Below, piece after piece: positions 14,447-23,712 of a stretch of 41,590 nucleotides of DNA; within the stretch, counting starts at the first letter, position 1, and each line of letters opens with the position of its first letter. Source of the DNA: Succinivibrionaceae bacterium (GTDB lineage: Bacteria > Pseudomonadota > Gammaproteobacteria > Enterobacterales > Succinivibrionaceae); contig JAEEOK010000030.1 in NCBI GenBank assembly GCA_016284235.1, positions 1-41,590 on the forward strand. Direction: 5' to 3'. Below the pieces are notes generated by a model that was not told the origin of the DNA, ran no database searches, and was given only the letters and a program-made list of their open reading frames with translations. The position numbers and the translations under genes are program-made.

Positions 14447-17400
14447 CTACCTTGGTTCTAAAATCCATGTCAGTGTTTCATCATTGACATAGAGAACATG
14501 ACTGCCGGTTTCACTGATGCTGATATCACCGCACGTACGCTGATCCGGACAGAGGCTGTTGTCTGATCCCCTGCCCCATACAGTTCCATTCCATCCGGCC
14601 TGATCAGTAATCTTAAAGCGCTGGCTGCCGCCTGCATCGCCTTTTCCTGTCAGATCCAGATTGATATACCACCTGCCGGTCTGAGTATCAAAGGTCATAG
14701 GCTCATGTTTCCAGCTGTTTGATGTTCCCGCATAGTACATGGCACTGTGCTTTGCAACATAGCCTGCATTTTTCTGAAGAATCCATGTAAGATCTCTGTC
14801 ATGCACTGAAAGAGTGTACACACCTACTTCATCAATTACTACATCAGGACAGGACGACTGTTTGCTGCAGAGAGCATTTCCGCCTGCATCACCCCATACA
14901 GTGCCCTTCCATCCTGACTGATCGGTAATTTTGAAACGCTGACTGCCGCCGGTATCCCCTTCACCTGTCAGAACAAGAGAAATCTTCCAGTAGCCGCTGC
15001 TCGGATCATATTTCATAGCCTCATGATTCCAGCCGTTTGAAGTACCGGCAAAGAACAGGGCATCATGGGTAGCCTCGATGTAATCGCAGTCGCCGCAAAC
15101 CATCATGACAATATCCTCATACCTGGACTCGGCCTTTCCGTCAGATGCCACAAGAGTCACAGTTAGCGACTCATCCGAACTGAAGGTATGAGAAACAACT
15201 GCACCGGTTGCTGCAGTTCCGTCACCGAAATCCCAGCTCAGCTCAAGCTCATCACCATCAGGATCAACCGAGGTACTGGTGAACAGGAATTGACGAGGTC
15301 CCGTCTGAACCGTTTCAAAGAATGCCGAAGGTGCATGATTATCATATCCTGCGGCAGCCAGGGACCAGGACATATCTGATTCATCAACATTAAGAATGAA
15401 GGATCCGACGGCTTCACTGATATCAATATCGCCGCAGGCTGACTGGTTGGAGCACATTCTGCTGCCGCCTGCGGTTCCATATACCGTATGCTTCCAGTCA
15501 GGGCTGAGTGTTATCTTGAAGCGCTGAGGACCGCTTCGGTCTCCTCTGCCGTCAAGCTCCAGCGGGATCTCCCATCTGCAGGTCTGAGAATTAAAGCTCA
15601 TAGGATCATGAGCCCATTTGTTGCTTGTTCCTGCATAGTACATTTCACTGTACTTCTGTCTGCAGACATCGTCCTTCACTTCAACAGTCTTATGGATTAT
15701 TGCAGATTCAAGATTATCGTATACCGTGAGGACCACATCGTATTTTCCTGGTTTTTCATAGACGTGGGTCAGTTTCCTTCCGGCAGCTGCTGTACCGTCT
15801 CCAAAATCCCATACGTAATTGAAAGAGCCCTTGCTGTCATTTCTGAAAGCAACTTCCAATCCGTTAATTTCAGCTTCAATTTCATGAAAAATTACCGGAC
15901 CGATTTGCATATTGAAGGTATATGAATTATCAAGACCCACATACAGCATATTCCGGCCAACGGCTCTGGTACTTGCAGGTTCGCAGGATCTGACATCAGC
16001 GCATAACGCCAGACCGTTTCCTTCAGACGCTCCGAACACTCTTCCGTTCCAGTCCGGTGAATCAGTTATATAAAATTTATGCTTTCCGGTACCGTCGTTG
16101 CCGAGCATCATGAGAAGAAACCAGCCGTTGCTGCCGGAATCCATCTTGGTGAAAGTCCAGTTGTTCGACGAGCCTACATAGTAACGGTCGCGTCCGCATT
16201 CCCGAGAGGAAGGATTGTTCTTGCACGGATCCGGCGGTACCACACTGCCGCAGAAGCTGCCGGTGCAGATTGCAGCCGCACTGTGAGAAGGAACTTTGAT
16301 CACAGCCTTGCCGTCATGTACGGTAATCTGCTGACCGCCGCACAGTTCATTCTGCTGCAGAATTTCACAGTATATGCCATCCGGCATTTCAACACTGAAC
16401 TCTCTTGTTACATCATTATCCCCGGCATTTAAAGCATAGAATCCGTTTGAGCCGCGGTTGAACCATATCAGTCTGCCCTCCGATCCCTTTGATGTTACAC
16501 CGACACCGCGGGTTGCACGGGCAAAGCCGACAGCGTTGTTTACAATCGAATCACGGTGTTCGCAGTGCCAGCCTCCCGTGCATCGCTCCGCATCAAGAGG
16601 ACCAGCAGCATCATGGGAGGTAAACTCATAGCCTGAATAAATCTGGCGGACTGTACCGTAAGGATATGCCACCATGAACGACTGCGCCAGCTGGAAGGCC
16701 CATCCGTTATTCTGGAAATTTATAGAGCATGTGCCGGCAGAGCATCTTTCATTGTCATGATTTGCTACAAAAACCTCAGATGCATAGCCCGGAAGCTGGA
16801 ACCATGAATCGTTCATCTGGATCAGATACTGAGGGTTGTAGATGTTACTCTGCATAACTTCGGAATACTTGAAATCCGTTACAACGGAGTTGTCGATGGA
16901 AGCATATTGATAAGGCTGAACAGGCTGCCCGTCGGCTCCTATGACCTCAAGATATGCAGGTGGATTTCCCGCCTTCCTTAAAATTGCGGCAATATCTTCA
17001 GGAGACATATGCTTAGCCGCATCTATACGGAAACCGTATACACCCATGCTCTGAAGATTTTTCAGATAGTTGGCAATTTTTGTTCTTGTGGCGTCACGAT
17101 CAGTGGCCACATCAGGCATTCCGGACAGATCACAGAATCTTATGCTGTCGGCATCACCGTAATTGATGCCGTAACACCCTTTATCGTGAAAGTCGCTTTC
17201 ATCCATGTCCGGATAGTGTCTTGAGGAATAAAGACTGCCGCCGATACCGACACCGGATCCGGATGCTCTCTGGTTGAAAACCGCATCGGCAAACACCTTT
17301 ACTCCGGCACTGTTACACTGCTTGATCATATCCCTGAGCTCGGATTCATTACCGTCCATGGTGGTAAAGTTCCAGAAGCTTACCGGCTGATAAACAGCCC

Positions 17401-17629
17401 ACCAGACATCATTGCGGTTTATGTGCTCAGAAGGCGGAGAAATCTGAACACCGTCGTAGCCCTTCGGACCTAGAACCTCAACGCACTCCCTGGCTATACT
17501 GCTGTATGTCCACTGGAACGGGTGAAGAATAATCATCTCACCGCTATCGATGACAGCCGAAGCATTTCCGCCAATTGCGCACAGACTTGCGAGCAATGAA
17601 AGACGAAATGCATTTTTTGCAAATTGCAT
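14447..17629 (-). CDS. Secreted modular alpha-amylase (GH13)
   Basis: Extracellular endo-acting starch hydrolase, 1060 residues. A signal peptide (1-25, cleavage after GGNASA) is followed by a GH13 barrel (about 28-460) with nucleophile Asp203 in GFRIDAAKH, acid/base Glu228 in YLEVIG, and transition-state Asp292 in ANHDNER. The overall look is that of animal-type, chloride-dependent amylases. Region I reads DAVFNQ, with Gln120 where GH13 enzymes normally have His. C-terminal modules: starch-binding-like repeat 1 (about 481-577), PKD 1 (578-652, WDFGDG), repeat 2 (661-757), PKD 2 (766-845, WDFGDG), repeat 3 (856-951) and repeat 4 (962-1058). Each repeat starts Y-x-G-T/S-S-N-x-W and contains RFKIT...W...V-x-G. 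ATG 17629 has AGGA upstream. It is monocistronic with a strong terminator. Confidence 0.93.
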   Translation of the reverse strand: MQFAKNAFRLSLLASLCAIGGNASAVIDSGEMIILHPFQWTYSSIARECVEVLGPKGYDGVQISPPSEHINRNDVWWAVYQPVSFWNFTTMDGNESELRDMIKQCNSAGVKVFADAVFNQRASGSGVGIGGSLYSSRHYPDMDESDFHDKGCYGINYGDADSIRFCDLSGMPDVATDRDATRTKIANYLKNLQSMGVYGFRIDAAKHMSPEDIAAILRKAGNPPAYLEVIGADGQPVQPYQYASIDNSVVTDFKYSEVMQSNIYNPQYLIQMNDSWFQLPGYASEVFVANHDNERCSAGTCSINFQNNGWAFQLAQSFMVAYPYGTVRQIYSGYEFTSHDAAGPLDAERCTGGWHCEHRDSIVNNAVGFARATRGVGVTSKGSEGRLIWFNRGSNGFYALNAGDNDVTREFSVEMPDGIYCEILQQNELCGGQQITVHDGKAVIKVPSHSAAAICTGSFCGSVVPPDPCKNNPSSRECGRDRYYVGSSNNWTFTKMDSGSNGWFLLMMLGNDGTGKHKFYITDSPDWNGRVFGASEGNGLALCADVRSCEPASTRAVGRNMLYVGLDNSYTFNMQIGPVIFHEIEAEINGLEVAFRNDSKGSFNYVWDFGDGTAAAGRKLTHVYEKPGKYDVVLTVYDNLESAIIHKTVEVKDDVCRQKYSEMYYAGTSNKWAHDPMSFNSQTCRWEIPLELDGRGDRSGPQRFKITLSPDWKHTVYGTAGGSRMCSNQSACGDIDISEAVGSFILNVDESDMSWSLAAAGYDNHAPSAFFETVQTGPRQFLFTSTSVDPDGDELELSWDFGDGTAATGAVVSHTFSSDESLTVTLVASDGKAESRYEDIVMMVCGDCDYIEATHDALFFAGTSNGWNHEAMKYDPSSGYWKISLVLTGEGDTGGSQRFKITDQSGWKGTVWGDAGGNALCSKQSSCPDVVIDEVGVYTLSVHDRDLTWILQKNAGYVAKHSAMYYAGTSNSWKHEPMTFDTQTGRWYINLDLTGKGDAGGSQRFKITDQAGWNGTVWGRGSDNSLCPDQRTCGDISISETGSHVLYVNDETLTWILEPR

Positions 17630-17784
17630 AACACAAATTCCTAATTATTATTATTTTTTTTATTTTGGTCTTAACATTCGTCTGCATGAATGCTCAAAAT
17701 TTTTTCTACACCCAAGCAAACCGTGCAATTGTTACCCAACCATTTAAGATTTTCAAAGCATCTATATGGATAACAGTTTATTTT

Positions 17785-17818
17785 TGTGATCAATGATTAA
17801 AAAATAATGTGATCAATG
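17785..17818. promoter_or_regulatory. Direct-repeat operator candidate upstream of the amylase
   Basis: TGTGATCAATG occurs at 17785-17795 and again at 17808-17818, 23 bp apart start to start, 156-189 bp upstream of the amylase ATG. Each copy holds a CRP-like half-site (TGTGA), but no full palindrome is present. This is a plausible catabolite or maltose-type control site by position only. Confidence 0.4.
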
Positions 17819-17944
17819 TATAGGAGTTTTACAGCCATGTGATGCAGACTCAAAAACAACAAGCTCGGTACGATGCATGAAAAAAAGATGTCATAAAACC
17901 AGGTGGAAACTGATACGCTGTTTAACTTAAATTTTACAAGACAC

Positions 17945-18215
17945 AAAATTTGGGGCTCTTTACAAATTCGAGTTGGAACGACAATGACAAACCATTAAAC
18001 GATGGCTCATAGTGTTAGATCCTATCAGTAAAATTTGCATTTCAGAGGTAACGCTGGTAACAGTAAGGATAAGAAACTGAGTATCACTGGTTAGAGGATG
18101 ACATGATAGCAATCAGTATAAATTCTGAATTCCTGCAAATAATTATTCCATGTTAAAGAGATTTGTTTATTTGGAATAAATCATCCTGGATATTTCCTGA
18201 CTGATTTTGTAAAGT
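17945..18215 (-). repeat. Left arm of a ~270-bp inverted repeat
   Basis: The reverse complement of this segment aligns along its length with 21022-21295. Shared blocks include GGATGATTTATT, CAAATAAAC, GGAATAATTATT, GAATTCAGAATT, GTCATCCTC and CTGAAATGCAAATT. Identity is roughly 65-75% by eye. Both copies carry stops in every frame I checked or only short open stretches. They look like relics of a duplicated element. Confidence 0.7.
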
Positions 18216-18514
18216 GCCAATTTGCAATCCGAATTAAGCGATTCGTCGCCTGGATCAATGTATGATACAGTTAATGTTGTAAATAAGTTGCAAGATTGGC
18301 AATAATGACTGCATCGGTATTTTTTCAAGACACTGCATGGTTTGTTAAATTCCGATAGCGTAAATCCTGATTTGGCTGTTTTATTCAAATCTTTAAACAG
18401 ATCGTTACCGTTACCTGTAATGAAGAAAGGATGAAATACTGATGCAACGGCGTCATCTGATTCAAAACGAGATATCTGTTCTCTGACAGATTAAGAATAT
18501 AAGGGAGTATGATT

Positions 18515-19825
18515 ATGCAACGTAAATTATCTGCAGTTCTTTTATCTCTGGCAATTTTGACCTCTCCTGTCATGGCGGCAGAGGCACCTTTTGCCGATGT
18601 AGACAAGGCTAATTATTTTTTAAAGGAATTTGAAAAGGAAGTAGAGAGAGCTCAGGGAGCGAGCAATACCAGATTTTTTCATAAGACTGACGCACTTACC
18701 CGAATTAAACAGCTGAATGAGCAGTATCCGGATGATCCACGTGTAAAGGAACTGATGAAAAGAGCTTCAATCGCTGTGCAGAGAAGCATGGGTGATTTTC
18801 GGCAGATCACTCCCGAAATGCTGGCATATAAAACCAACGAGGAGCAGATGCGCACCCGGATAAAAAAAATGAATGAAACCGAATGGAATAAGCAGCAGGC
18901 CGACAAGAATGTTCTTACAAAAGTTTTTCCAGCCGGGGATCCTGAAAGTGTGAACATCCAGGATTATCTGAATAAATATGTTGTTCTGGAAAATGTTCTC
19001 TACCCTTCAAATATGTTCGGCGGAGGTTCTGGTGACTACATTTCAGTGGGAAAGGTCTCTGCCGGGTATTATTTCATATCCATGAACGAGCGCAACTGGT
19101 ACGGTGCCTATGAAGCCATAAGACGCTACAGAAGTATGGTGGATGCAAGCATCGGCGATAATCTTAATTTTAAGGTTCTGGGCAAAATTACAAGTTTTGT
19201 AAGAGAATCGCCGGATTCATCTGTAGAGAAGAAGTCTCCGTTTGTATGGGGATGGATAGTTGTACCTGAGATGATTTACGCCAATGATACTGTCCTTGCA
19301 GTCTACGATCCGAATAATGATAATTCAGGTTATTTTATCGGAGAGGAGCTGGTGGATAAAATCAAAGATTCCTGGTACACGGTCAAATCAGTTCCGGAAG
19401 ATGCCGATCCGAAGAAAGTAATGGAAATATTTGCCACAGCAATCAAGGAGAAGAATTACAAACTCTATCTGGACTGCATCAATCCCGACAGACGAAAGAC
19501 CGATATAGGAACATCACTGCTGCGATACCACTGGGATCTGCATCAGAATCGTTTCCAGGACGAGTATGTATATGTTGAATTTGATGATCCGAAAATCACT
19601 GTAATCAAAGGATTTGATGACACCAATGATCTGGATACATACTTTTTAAATGAAAATCAGAGAGACCAGCTAACTAAAATGGGCGGTGAAAAGGAAGAGC
19701 TGGCTATTGTTTACAGCCGCGCATATGATAAAAACGGAAAGCAGATCGGTTCTAAAAATCCTCATGAACTGAGACGCAAGGGCAATGGCCGCTGGTATGT
19801 CAATACCTATGATATCAGATTCTAG
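18515..19825 (+). CDS. Exported protein of unknown function
   Basis: A 436-residue protein with a clear Sec signal peptide (MQRKLSAVLLSLAILTSPVMAAEA, cleavage near residue 20). ATG 18515 is preferred over the in-frame ATG at 18509 because GGGAG then sits 7 nt upstream. The mature protein is charged and mostly helical at first (EKEVERAQ...), followed by a mixed region with GGGSGDYISVGKVSAGYYFIS (read in parts) and a C-terminal section with KGNGRWYVNTYDIRF. There are no lipobox, repeats or recognised catalytic motifs. One cysteine only (CINPD). The next gene begins 19 nt after the stop and also encodes an exported protein, so the two form an operon and may work together in the periplasm. Confidence 0.8.
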   Translation: MQRKLSAVLLSLAILTSPVMAAEAPFADVDKANYFLKEFEKEVERAQGASNTRFFHKTDALTRIKQLNEQYPDDPRVKELMKRASIAVQRSMGDFRQITPEMLAYKTNEEQMRTRIKKMNETEWNKQQADKNVLTKVFPAGDPESVNIQDYLNKYVVLENVLYPSNMFGGGSGDYISVGKVSAGYYFISMNERNWYGAYEAIRRYRSMVDASIGDNLNFKVLGKITSFVRESPDSSVEKKSPFVWGWIVVPEMIYANDTVLAVYDPNNDNSGYFIGEELVDKIKDSWYTVKSVPEDADPKKVMEIFATAIKEKNYKLYLDCINPDRRKTDIGTSLLRYHWDLHQNRFQDEYVYVEFDDPKITVIKGFDDTNDLDTYFLNENQRDQLTKMGGEKEELAIVYSRAYDKNGKQIGSKNPHELRRKGNGRWYVNTYDIRF

Positions 19826-19844
19826 AAATGCAGGGAGGGAAAAA

Positions 19845-20957
19845 ATGAAAAGATGTAGATTGTTGCTTGGTCTGCTGCTGACCGGCTTAATGTTTCTGAC
19901 TGATTTTAATTCAGCCTGTGCTGAAGAGAATGAGGCAAAGGATGCTCCAGTTAATGGAAGAAAATATGCCATGGAACAGGTGCAAAAATATTTTGCCAAT
20001 TTTGATGCTGCATATCAGTGTACGGTTCAATATATTCCTACTGATAAAAATACAGAAAATTACGATAGTTTTTACAATATTCGTGATAAATGCCGTGCTC
20101 TAATTCAGCAGGCTCTTGATTTCAGAGTGGATATAACCACCCGTCCGAATCTGATATTTGATAATGAAAATGAAAGAAAAAATATACTGGCTGACGCTTC
20201 AGTTATCGAAGCAAATCAGAAGCTGATGGCAGAATACTGGAGAATGATAATCCAGTATACAGATGAAAACAGCATTGCACGCAGGGCACTATCATTTTCC
20301 ATCGGATTAACCTGGTGGTACAAGGATCATCACAACAAGTATGAGAAGAATTTTAACGATATTATCAGTCTGATGAAAGACTATAATCATGACAGGAACA
20401 AATGCAAGGTTGAATCTCAATACACCGAATGCAGCGACAGTACTTTGAAGTCAATGAAAAAAACTCTGAATAAAATGAGTGAGTATTTCACCTTTGACGT
20501 AGATCTTAAGGTTCTTATTCCAAGATCCAAAGGGGCATTCATTGAAGATTATGATAACTATTCAAGAAATTTTATAGCTCGTAATAAAGATTTTATTACA
20601 ACATTTGACAATATAAAAGAACAGGTAGGAAAGTTTAAAGACAGAATTACCAAGCAGCATGTAGGTGTTCTCGGCATGGTTAAATTAAGAAATAAATCCA
20701 TCTTCAGCCCTCATATAGGAAAATATCCGGAAAATATCCAGCTTCTGACTGACAGACTGTACACCTTTGTAGATAACGTGCAGAAGTTCATCAAGGAACT
20801 GCCGGAGGGGGACATCGGAAAGTTTCTTTCAAGGTCCAAACTGGATGATACAGGAACAGCAAGTGCACACCGCAGTCTTGAGCTCTCTTTATCCCGTCTT
20901 TTATTAAGAGCCAAAGATAAAAACGGTAACTGGATCAAACATCATGTAGGGAAATAG
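19845..20957 (+). CDS. Exported helical protein of unknown function
   Basis: A 370-residue exported protein. ATG 19845 follows GGGAGGG and starts a signal peptide (MKRCRLLLGLLLTGLMFLT...NSACA, cleavage near residue 26). The cysteine there lacks a proper lipobox spacing, so a lipoprotein is possible but not clear. The mature part is rich in Lys, Asn, Asp and Tyr and predicted largely helical, with Cys pairs in YQCTVQ / RDKCRA and NKCKVESQYTEC that could form disulfides. No family recognised. It lies 19 nt behind another exported-protein gene, with a strong terminator after it; the pair sits between inverted repeats. Confidence 0.78.
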   Translation: MKRCRLLLGLLLTGLMFLTDFNSACAEENEAKDAPVNGRKYAMEQVQKYFANFDAAYQCTVQYIPTDKNTENYDSFYNIRDKCRALIQQALDFRVDITTRPNLIFDNENERKNILADASVIEANQKLMAEYWRMIIQYTDENSIARRALSFSIGLTWWYKDHHNKYEKNFNDIISLMKDYNHDRNKCKVESQYTECSDSTLKSMKKTLNKMSEYFTFDVDLKVLIPRSKGAFIEDYDNYSRNFIARNKDFITTFDNIKEQVGKFKDRITKQHVGVLGMVKLRNKSIFSPHIGKYPENIQLLTDRLYTFVDNVQKFIKELPEGDIGKFLSRSKLDDTGTASAHRSLELSLSRLLLRAKDKNGNWIKHHVGK

Positions 20958-20980
20958 GGTTTAATTTTTTCAATACAAAA

Positions 20981-21022
20981 AACATGGATGAACTCCGGAA
21001 GTTTTATCCATGTTTTTTTTTG
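20981..21022 (+). terminator. Terminator of the secreted-protein operon
   Basis: AAACATGGAT (20981-20990) pairs with ATCCATGTTT (21007-21016) as a 10-bp stem and runs into an uninterrupted T-tract. The right inverted-repeat arm starts directly after it. Confidence 0.85.
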
Positions 21023-21295
21023 CTCTTTACCAAATCAAGCTGCAAATATTCAAGGATGATTTATTTCAAATAAACAGATCTCATTAACAAGGAATAATTA
21101 TTGCCAGAATTCAGAATTAACCTCGCTGCTGTCGCGTCATCCTCCAACCAATCGATATTCAGGATTTTGTTTCTGTACAGTTACCTGCATACCACTGAAA
21201 TGCAAATTCCACTGAAAGGAATCCTCCGATCAGGAATCAACAATCTGTCAGTGCCGTTCCACCATGAATTTGCAGAGACCAGAAATTTCTGACAA
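21022..21295 (+). repeat. Right arm of a ~270-bp inverted repeat
   Basis: Inverted, diverged copy of 17945-18215. The arm begins immediately after the operon terminator and ends near the stop of a 63-codon frame. Together the two arms enclose about 2.8 kb containing exactly two exported-protein genes and their terminator. Confidence 0.7.
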
Positions 21296-21429
21296 ATCAG
21301 AGCAGTCTTATATACTTCTTCATTGCAATTTATGTTCTTAAGAGTATACTTGCTCAAATTTGGATGATTCTAATAGAACGCCAACAGTTCTGTTTACTCG
21401 CAAATCATAATGTTTAACAGGGAGTGATC

Positions 21430-23001
21430 ATGATTGATGTTCCTAAGCACACCAGATGTCCCGACTGTGGCGGGAATATGGAATTCGATATCACAGAAGG
21501 AAAGCTTCTCTGCCAGTCCTGCAATACAAGAATGTCGGTTGTGAGATATGACCTGCTTCTTAAAGAAAAAGCAGAATACTCAGAAACAGTTCTTGACATG
21601 TTCTCGAAGGGTGCTACTGCCGACAGAGATGAAACAGGACAGATTGACGAGAATGTAATAAAAGCCCGTTCCTATACCTGCTCCTCCTGTGGCGGCAGGA
21701 TGTCTCCCGGAGCCCTCGGTGCAACTGATCACTGCCCTTTCTGCGGCAATGCCATTGTATTTGTTGACAAGTACAGAGATCAGAGATTTCCGGACTTTAT
21801 CATTCCGTTTAAGCAGGACAGAAAATATTTTTTTGAAAAATTCAGAAAGCTTATGGACGAACACCTGTTTCTTCCTGATAACTTCAGAGAAAAGGTAAAA
21901 TTTGAAAACGTAAAGGCCATATATGTTCCCTTCTGGCTTTTTGACGTGCAGATTGACGGAACGGTTAAATTTGTAGCTGAAAAACAGAGAGCATACGGAA
22001 GCAGCAAAAACAGAAGATACGAGCACAACGTATTCAGCGTAGAAAACGAGGGAAGCATGCTGCTTCGCAAGGTTCCCCAGGATGCAGCAACCGGCGTGGA
22101 TGATGATATCACCCATGCACTGGAGCCTTTCAGATACGACGGGATAACTGAATTCAGCTTCGGTTATCTGTCAGGACTTGACGCCTGTATTTATGATCTT
22201 GATGATTCATCATGTTTTGCCATAGTGAAAAAGAGAGCGATGGATACATTTGAGAGATTTATAACCGACGCAGAAAAATTCGATTATTACAGCATCAGCT
22301 CTTCCAGTATAACCTGCAAACCGGATTATATTAACTATGCTCTTTTCCCCATATGGATGTGCGAAGTTACATTCGAAGGACATGAGTACAGGTATGCAAT
22401 GAACGGTCAGACAGGAAAAGGAATTGAAGAGCTTCCTGTTTCCAGATTCAAAAAGAACTGCTGCATCTGGACCTGTGTTATTTTTCTTTCTTCTCTACTG
22501 ATGACTTTTATGCCGAATATAATCAACAAACTGGATCACACCGAAAGAAGTTGTGCCTTGCCTGTTGTTTTTTACGTTATTTTTGCTTTCATCTCGTATT
22601 ATATCATTGCAGTTCATGTAACAAAGAGATTATTCAAGACCAATAAAGGCGCAATGATCCAGGGCGGCATTCTGCTGGCAGCTTCTGTTCTGCTGCTGCA
22701 CAGGGATATCAGAACAGACTTTATTTTTAATTTCGATTCTGCAAATATCTTGTTCTACATTAATTTTGCGGTTCTTTTGCTTGCTATGATATTTTCGGGA
22801 TATTCAGTCAATGAATACATTCATAAAAAGAATACCGGAAACACCATGCACCTTGAAGACGATGCGGATCAGTACACCAGGGAAAAAGATCGCTCCAAAA
22901 AAGAAATCTTTTTCACGCAGATTTCAAAAATTACAAACGGCAGCAGCAAATCTGTTATCAGAAATCCAAAGAAAGTCAACAAAAGCAAAGATTACACTTA
23001 A
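21430..23001 (+). CDS. Zinc-ribbon membrane protein
   Basis: A 523-residue protein. Two N-terminal zinc ribbons are visible: CPDCGG...CQSC (about 10-32) and CSSCGG...CPFCG (about 80-105). They are followed by a globular domain with IIPFKQDRKYFFEKF and AIYVPFWLFDVQIDG, a motif set shared with the TFIIB-type zinc-ribbon proteins of Firmicutes. The C-terminal third has about four TM helices (within 350-465) and then a basic, Lys/Ser-rich tail. ATG 21430 has GGGAG 5 nt upstream; the GTG at 21424 is an alternative. Function of the family is unknown. It is transcribed alone as far as can be seen. Confidence 0.78.
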   Translation: MIDVPKHTRCPDCGGNMEFDITEGKLLCQSCNTRMSVVRYDLLLKEKAEYSETVLDMFSKGATADRDETGQIDENVIKARSYTCSSCGGRMSPGALGATDHCPFCGNAIVFVDKYRDQRFPDFIIPFKQDRKYFFEKFRKLMDEHLFLPDNFREKVKFENVKAIYVPFWLFDVQIDGTVKFVAEKQRAYGSSKNRRYEHNVFSVENEGSMLLRKVPQDAATGVDDDITHALEPFRYDGITEFSFGYLSGLDACIYDLDDSSCFAIVKKRAMDTFERFITDAEKFDYYSISSSSITCKPDYINYALFPIWMCEVTFEGHEYRYAMNGQTGKGIEELPVSRFKKNCCIWTCVIFLSSLLMTFMPNIINKLDHTERSCALPVVFYVIFAFISYYIIAVHVTKRLFKTNKGAMIQGGILLAASVLLLHRDIRTDFIFNFDSANILFYINFAVLLLAMIFSGYSVNEYIHKKNTGNTMHLEDDADQYTREKDRSKKEIFFTQISKITNGSSKSVIRNPKKVNKSKDYT

Positions 23002-23677
23002 GTCCGGTTGCTGAAGTCAAACCGAAAGAGACTGTACATGTGAATATAAAAAAACAAGAGATTTCAGGGTTCGGAATTGCAAATCTTTTCAAAAAAACAT
23101 GATGTTTATAAAAAACGCCTGAGCTAAAATTCCGTGTTTTCGTCACCAAAGCATCACAAAAATACTGATATTTGTAGTGAGCCCTTCATCATTCAGTTCT
23201 TCGACAGTTGAGCATGGTTAGACCTCCGCTAACCGTTGTGTCACCGACATTCCTGGCGTATTACGCCAATTTCACGATTTGACGGTTTTGGTGATTTGTT
23301 TATCTGCAAAATAAATTTTTTCATAGTTCTCTCATTACCACCTGCGTGATTAATTTTCTGAGGAAAAAACTGTCTTTCAACCGTTCAATCGGCAAAAAGG
23401 AATACTTCCAGAGTTACTGATATGGGTCTGATGTTCTCTGGTGCCGAGTCTTTCAATCAACCCGCAGCCAGTTGGAACACATCAAAGTTACTAATCGCAG
23501 GAGATGTTTTTAAATGCCAGATCTTTTAATCAGTACACAGGATGCTGGAATATGACAAGAATAACTAAAAAAAATATGTAAAGGAGCAGTTAATTAACCT
23601 GTCAGTGTGGTCAGCTCATCATATTTTTAACAGGCATCATTGAAAATAATCAAACGAAGGCAGGGAGATAAAAAAAA
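23002..23677. other. Intergenic with repeat copy A
   Basis: About 680 bp with no supported gene. It carries copy A of a degenerate direct repeat (23191-23370). On the minus strand the repeat contains GGAGGTCTAACCATGCTC, a ribosome-binding-site-like and ATG pair leading to only a few codons. Nothing else recognised. Confidence 0.55.
23191..23370 (-). repeat. Degenerate direct repeat, copy A
   Basis: Aligns in the same orientation with 26084-26265. A 24-nt identical core (23259-23282 and 26151-26174) contains ATTACGCCAATTTCACG. The flanks agree at roughly 65-75%: TCGACAG-TGAGCAT, GTTAGA-CTCCG, CTCTCATTAC-CCTGC. Neither copy has an intact frame. Probably remnants of an insertion sequence or of its end region. 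Confidence 0.65.
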
Positions 23678-23695
23678 CGGCAGGAAGTTCATGCC
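23671..23695 (-). terminator. Possible tmRNA terminator
   Basis: On the minus strand GGCA (23692-23695) pairs with TGCC (23679-23682), then a G and a run of seven Ts (23671-23677). The stem is short, but position and T-run fit the end of the tmRNA precursor. Confidence 0.45.
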
Positions 23696-23712
23696 AGAAC
23701 TGACGGTAAGCG

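Larger units (their letters stand above)
17630..18514. other. Divergent intergenic region with repeats
   Basis: About 880 bp between the amylase and the secreted-protein pair. It contains the amylase promoter region with an 11-bp direct repeat (17785-17818) and the left arm of a large inverted repeat (about 17945-18215). A 73-codon minus-strand frame at 18167-18388 partly overlaps the repeat arm; it has six cysteines but no ribosome-binding site I trust and is not called. Confidence 0.55.
20958..21429. other. Intergenic with terminator and repeat arm
   Basis: About 470 bp. It holds the terminator of the secreted-protein operon (20981-21022), the right arm of the inverted repeat (21022-21295), and the promoter region of the zinc-ribbon gene. 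A 63-codon frame at 21101-21292 lies wholly within the repeat arm and is treated as relic sequence. Confidence 0.55.

Noticed and set aside
18167-18388. 73-codon minus-strand frame with six cysteines
   Set aside because: It partly overlaps the inverted-repeat arm, has no convincing ribosome-binding site and no recognisable domain; treated as relic sequence.
21101-21292. 63-codon frame
   Set aside because: Lies entirely in the right inverted-repeat arm; the corresponding left arm has stops in this frame, so a functional peptide is unlikely.
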